A DNA stretch of 64,000 bases from Terebella lapidaria (lineage: Eukaryota > Annelida > Polychaeta > Terebellida > Terebellidae). Both the position numbers and the translations under genes were made by a program. A model generated the notes under the pieces. The model ran no database searches, had not been told where the DNA came from, and saw only the letters and a program-made list of their open reading frames with translations. Within the stretch, counting starts at the first letter, position 1, and the number at the start of each line of letters is the position of its first letter. The stretch spans positions 25,602,694-25,666,693 of the forward strand of contig OX424570.1 of the NCBI GenBank assembly GCA_949152475.1. Reading direction: 5' to 3'. Shown piece after piece: positions 58,501 to 64,000 of this stretch.

Positions 58501-59730
58501 CGGAGGATGAACAATATTCCAATGGCAAAAACAGTGTTGAGCTGTACATTGCTGGATGAGCACATGGATGTGGTAAACAAAATCCACCGAGATTGCAGGA
58601 AAAGCATCAATCTCATGCATGCTATCGATGATGTCATGGTCCTCGACAAGTAGAGTAAATACTGCCTTCCCTAGTCCTATAAAGAGAGTCGAGTCACGCC
58701 TGATGAAGACATGTGACCTAATCAATACTTTGTTGACTGCGCAACAGAGAGCCTAGTCCAGTACAGCGGTATATGTAGCGGTGTACTATGATGACAACCC
58801 AACGCCAGCTTCTCAGGAAAATGAAGTAAGAAAAGTATGCCCCTCTTGAATTAGTTTATAGTATTTTTTGTGGAAAAACAGCAGGAAAATAATGGTGCAC
58901 AGGTTACCACTATGTCGTTGAAATGTACGAGCACAGAATCCATAAAAAATATATCGATCAGAATAATAACCATATTAACATATATTTCAGTTTATTCATA
59001 CGAAGCAAGTATTTCACAAAATAAGTTGTTGATGGTGTATTAAAGTTTTAGTAAGTATACCATTTATTATTTTAGAAAGGATCGGTGCAACATGATGACC
59101 ATCCTTATGCTGTGGAATATGTTGAGAAAAAGCTATTGTCGATTTTGTGTCGTCCTGGAATTGAGTTTAGAATCTTTAAAAGAAGTAATGATACCAATCC
59201 ATCATAATACAGACAGGTGATTGACAATCCTGTTCAGATTTGGTAAGGTACTGGCATAAATCAATCACGTCCATCTCCTACTGCTCAGTATTATGGAGCT
59301 TCTGTAAAGTTACTGACATTAAGAAAATATGAAAACCACAATATAGAGCTCTGAAGTACACTTCGAGAAATTTCGATGTCCCATATCAAGATTTACTGAT
59401 GACTCTGGGTTGCCACTCCTGTATGTGAGACGTTTACAGTCGATATTACTTGGAATGTATAAGGTGCTAGATAAAGTAGGGCCTCAATACTTGTAAGATT
59501 TCTTATCAGTTAAAGAAAGTATCATAATTTCTTCAATAAAGAAACTGCCGAAATAAATAAATGTAAAACTAAAAAGTATGGTACCAATAGTTGCAAAATT
59601 GAAGAATGCTCTGCCTAACAATGTTAAAGCATCAAATTATCTGAATGATTTTAATGGTTTGTATAGCTGGAAAGGGCCTGTTTGTTACTGTGATATTTGT
59701 ACCTTGTGTTGTTTGTACAGTATGGCGTGA
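55546..59730. other. No recognisable gene
   Basis: AT-rich with short frames only. A copy of the short dispersed repeat lies on the minus strand at about 58009-58053, and a (GA)n microsatellite at about 58264-58283. Confidence 0.45.
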
Positions 59731-59796
59731 TTGAACATTATATACATTTTAGGGTGCAATGTTTCTCGTCATTGTATTATAGTCATTTCCTTGTAT

Positions 59797-59845
59797 CTGT
59801 ATGTAAGTATAAATCTATTACTATCAATACAGCCAAATTTTGATG
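59797..59845 (+). repeat. Short dispersed repeat (~45 bp), best copy
   Basis: The consensus has the order gtaagtat, then aatctattaccaccaatacag, then ccaaattttgatgatt. Other copies: about 36589-36637 (minus, very close), 46812-46855 (plus), 58009-58053 (minus), and weaker ones near 15295 (plus) and 62405-62440 (minus). Confidence 0.65.
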
Positions 59846-59977
59846 ATTCCAGTAACAAACGTAGAATACAACATTTTGCAATAGAAACAAAGCCCGGCCA
59901 AATACTTTATCAAAAGGCACACTTGCGTCATCAGGGGCAGACTTTGTTGAATGTAGTTGTTTCTACTGTACACCTGA
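59845..59977 (+). repeat. Dispersed repeat, ~140 bp (copy 2 of 2 in the window)
   Basis: It is the partner of 21809-21950. It follows directly after the short dispersed repeat at 59797, so the two may be parts of one larger element. Confidence 0.75.
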
Positions 59978-61503
59978 TGGTACAGTAGTATTTCTATTGT
60001 ATATTCATCTCAAGTACCATTGTCGGTAAAATAGCTCCTATGGCAAGTGTTAATTGTTATCTTTGTAATCCGACTTCAAATAAAGTTTTATCTTATAAAT
60101 TATTAGAATGTACATGTAGTATCAAAGGAGCAACATTATTAGTGGTAATTCCAGCATATCATACTCATATGTATACATATACATGTAATTTGTGGTCTTC
60201 CTTTCATATGTGTACAACCATTTCGTTTTAGTGTGATTCCTTTTCATATCGGCGGGAACTCATATCGGCATTATGGAATGAATAGCTTACTTGTTAAATA
60301 TTAGCAAGCGCTATCGGTATTCACATGATAAAGAAAGACAAATCTGCACCGATTTTGACGAGACTTTATTGTGGTTTCTTCCTCACAACAGCCATTCCGT
60401 TTCGCCCGTTGTTGCAGAAAATTGATTCCTGCATTATCCCACTTTGTCTACATTTTGACATGCCCCTTTCATGGAAGAAATGTCTAAAAATAACAAGTAG
60501 TGTAACAAGCAACGTATGAGTTGACATCATGACATTCGAAGACGCCATCGTGATGTCGTCCTTAAACCTTTGTGATGTGCTATTAGTAGCTTTGTCATAA
60601 CGTCCATACCATATGATATATCAGCATATAGTGGTATCATGGTGTAGCCTGAATTCAGTGTTCCAAACAGAATCATTGTCGCGACATATTCAAATTCGAT
60701 AAAAACGGCCCATGGGCAGATGCGTTTGTCCGGTCCTGCTATCTTACCGCAGCATTTGTTTTAATAAAGATATTAGTGTCAACCATCAGGTGGGAACAAT
60801 TCCTCGATTTTTTCTGTTAGTTTGTATAACGTTTCTGAATTTATTCATGCCTGATCTTCCGATAGCTAGTTTTGAATTATCAGACAGCTGGTCCCTTGGA
60901 ATTCCCCCAATTCCGTGATTCACGATATGGCTAATATCGATGAGTGTATACTGTTCCGAAAGGTTTCGTTTTTGAATAAAATAGTATTACCTGACATGAT
61001 TGTATGATATTGGTCGGGAAAAGCTTTGTTAAGAAATTGTCGCACGTGACGTATACCACGCAGCGATGTTTTCTCATTCCACTGGCAGTGCCAGTGATAG
61101 TTTAGCAAAAACCCAATACGAAAGCAAAGCTGAAACTTGCAAGCCCATTGGCCGATTTGTTCCTAGGACAGTGATAGCTGCTTTAGCCAGCCAATCAAGT
61201 GCTTCGTATCACCTGATTTTCACCGGTATAATAACGCACATCTTTTATAACTTTTATAATAGTTCCAAAGAGACTGGGTGACTGTGTATCAGGGTTGCGA
61301 TGTAACTAATTTGTAGAAGTGAGTACTCTTTTGTCTTTTTAGCAGCAATTTGACAATGACTTCAATGATATGAAATTTTTATTTATCAGAATCTTTTCAA
61401 GTCAAACCTACATAATTTTTATGGGCTTGCCTTCATATAAGACAGTTAGTTGAAAATTGCCAAAAGGGGTCAAAACTCCACAATCTCTGTATTGATTTCC
61501 TGG
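59978..61503. other. No recognisable feature
   Basis: Short frames without resemblance to known families. Confidence 0.4.
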
Positions 61504-61590
61504 ATACCGGTGACAGGATGAACAGTGCTACGCGGAAATATATTTTTGAAACATATTTCCGCGAAGCATTGTTCACCCTGTCACCGGTAT
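61504..61590. mobile_element. 87 bp palindromic element
   Basis: The outer arms ATACCGGTGACAGG and CCTGTCACCGGTAT are complementary apart from one extra base. Inner arms gaacagtgct/agcattgttc and cgcggaaatat/atatttccgcg follow, around an 11-base loop. There is no coding frame and no clear flanking duplication. Confidence 0.7.
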
Positions 61591-64000
61591 AAAGGATTTT
61601 TGCAATTCGATGTAGTTACGAAATATTTCAGCCAAAATGTTGTTTGCATGTCAAGATCAATACATACATAGATGTTTTATTAAATATACAAGCATGTTAA
61701 ATTTATATTCAAGAGTTACCGTGCATAATATATATATTTTTTATGGTTTGTTGTTCCATTTTAGGTCTGGAAAGGCCTTGATTTTGTTATCGACAATCAT
61801 GGAAACCCTGTAACTATATTTGCAGTAGGTCATGACTTCAGAAGTCCAGATTCAATAAATTCCCTGGTGTTCCACATTTTAATCAAGCTACGCACTGCTA
61901 AGAGGCGACACATGTCTTTTACTGCATTTCCTGACGTTTACTTGTGACATTTACATTATGATTATTTTCTATTTGTTTCGTTGTCCAAAAACGAGCGTTA
62001 TGATCCCATTTCCCCTCTGGACTTTCATAATGTCATAACCGTCATGATGCGCACATTGTGACTCTGTTATTGCATTGCATTATCAAACCTCGATACAATA
62101 CTTCAAGTTGACAAAAATGGCAGATATTCTGGTCATACAATTCATAAATGTAATACAAAGTATATTTGCTAATACACCTACACTCACTTGTGAAATACAA
62201 ACAGTCACCTCCAGTTTTGATTGTGGGGATGCTTCAGCAACATGTTGGGCAGTTGTATACTAATACTGTCAGTTGTACAATAGAAACAGCCATATTTTAC
62301 ACTCTGTCTCCCAATGTATTTTGAATAAATCCTTTGGATGAAATTTTTCCGGGCTTTGTTTTTAGGCCAATATGCTATATTTCATAATTATTTTTTTGGC
62401 CTCTTCAAAATCTATTCTATTGGCGGTAATAGGTTTGATATTAGTTACACACACCCTCAAGTATGACACGGTGAACAATATCGGGATACGTACTTCATGG
62501 TCGACTTAAGACGAACGACTTAAGACGACATAAGACGAGCTGTTATTATCCAGTATGACCTGATAATATATCTTCCTATATCAAATCTGATCTGCAGTTA
62601 TTTTTTGGGTTATAGGTGGAACCTATCTGGTGTCATGTTTAACTTCCGTTTGGAACTCTGTTAAACACCCGCAAATACACTTTGTCACGGTTGTCAACAG
62701 ACATGGGGTGTTTGTATTCGATATGATCTATATGAACTTGTCAATATGATCTATATATGTGTACAAAGGTAACCTTTGCTCAGTTGAGATGGTCTATTCT
62801 CGTTTGTTTAGATCCAAATTGTACCGAATGTTGTTTCATGCCAGAGTGAAAATATAAGGTCCGTTTCTCAAAATACTGCTATTGTTAATCATTATTCATG
62901 TAACTGTTCATAATTTTTGATGGGTTACGACAAGAACAACGTACCGCACCAATCCCCGATGCTATGCTCAATTAATCTGTCAATTTTTGGCTCACTCAAA
63001 CCTCATCATTTTACCATAGTCGAACGCACACAGAAATATGCCGATCAACGTCGATTGCATCCAAAAGCTCCCACGCATTTACTCGTGCTAGTTACAATAT
63101 TCACTTGTTTCACTGCATGGCTGGAAACTGTTACACTTATAGATAGATGCCTCTTGCAGCCTCGATAGATATGAAATCGATCTGAATTCAATCGCTCGCA
63201 GGTGTCAGAGCCGTCTAAATACCGACCTCTCCCGTTTATATCACGTGTGTGTACTGTGCAAACACACAAGGATGCGAAGTCAACGATGCGTGACCACTCA
63301 GAGAACACACACGGAATACCAACGCTACCTCCAGCTAGAAAGACGTGTGGGAGCGGGAAATCATTCCGGATCTATCGCGATGAGGATGAAATGTCAGGAT
63401 CTGGGCGGACTGGAGCTGGTTGCACCTGGTGAAGACGTGATCCGGATCAACCTCGTGTTCAGGATCATGTCTTGTTGGATTAAGATCCGTCGGATCGACG
63501 TTCATCGCGAACCTTATTTTTCAACGCGGTTTCTTCTTCGGTGCATTATTTTGTTGTTTTTCCCGGCCATATAATTCATATTTGATACATGCACCACGTG
63601 AAGAATAAGTTCGCTTTATCACACACTATAAACTGCAATGCTAGAGGACTCCGAAAGATGTGATAACCTTTTCTGTATCACCCTACTTCAAATCAATCTG
63701 TATCACTCCCTGAAACACATCGGGCCGAAACTACTTTTTTACCGCGGATTACGCAAAGACCGTTATTGCGTAAAAGAACAATGTAATGTCGTATGAAAAC
63801 GATTCTAGTAACCTAGAGTTACTTACCAAGCCCAGACTTAAGATTTTTCGGACATCACATGCATATTCATGAATATAATTAAATTAATTTATTTATTAAT
63901 GATCATTCACAATGTTCGTATGATAACGACAGTATTTAATATAATGTCTGAATAGTAGTGTGTGATAAAATAAAAACCACGCTCGTGTGTTTTCCGCAAA
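61591..64000. other. No recognisable gene
   Basis: Several short frames are present near 63045-63574, but none matches a family or shows exon-like borders. A weak copy of the short dispersed repeat lies near 62405. Confidence 0.4.

Noticed and set aside
63045..63574. Overlapping frames at the right edge (87, 76 and 109 residues)
   Set aside because: None has family resemblance or plausible exon borders, and they overlap in conflicting frames.
1..64000. LTR retrotransposon or integrated virus
   Set aside because: I found no paired long terminal repeats, reverse transcriptase, integrase or capsid-like frame anywhere in the window.

Overview
This is metazoan nuclear DNA. The genes are split by GT-AG introns, including a Wnt family gene found only in animals. 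Gene density is low, the DNA is AT-rich, and there are many different small DNA transposons and tandem repeats. The gene set (Wnt6, an arrestin-domain protein, SUEL/rhamnose-binding-type lectins), a tRNA-derived SINE and Tc1 and hAT remnants fit a marine invertebrate such as a lophotrochozoan, hemichordate, echinoderm or amphioxus. The sequence alone does not let me choose between these.

Layout. 1-7.5 kb is a direct duplication of about 2.9 kb. Its two copies flank a tRNA-Lys(CTT)-like gene joined head to head with half a tRNA-Thr. 7.5-15.5 kb has no recognisable gene but holds a ~133 bp minisatellite (10.13-11.06 kb). 15.8-17.7 kb is a diverged tandem duplication, and one copy carries a 451 bp foldback element. 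At 17,958-19,253 there is an intact 431-residue alpha-arrestin (ARRDC-like) gene with one coding exon. 19.36-21.36 kb is a repetitive element holding about ten 134 bp units, six of which contain a perfect DR1 nuclear-receptor motif. 22.7-24.5 kb has older copies of the repeat seen at 1-7.5 kb. 24.5-26.4 kb is a broken hAT transposon.

29.25-37 kb holds two tandem paralogous genes that I could assemble from splice sites. Each has four coding exons, all in phase 1: signal peptide, one eight-cysteine SUEL lectin domain, short linker, and hydrophobic C-terminal tail. Both predict small, probably GPI-anchored, surface lectins. 39.56-51.73 kb on the minus strand is a complete four-exon Wnt6 gene encoding 346 residues. 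Its introns contain a second copy of the 19.4 kb element, a 901 bp foldback element and a complete but dead Tc1 element. From 51.7 kb to the end I recognise no gene, only short repeats and a possible Wnt6 promoter region.

The intact protein-coding genes are therefore four: ARRDC-like, lectin 1, lectin 2 and Wnt6. Nothing in the sequence links them in one pathway. The less ordinary content is in the repeats: a mobile element carrying an array of nuclear-receptor sites, foldback elements with visible target duplications, and a 37 bp perfect palindrome flanked by an 8 bp duplication.
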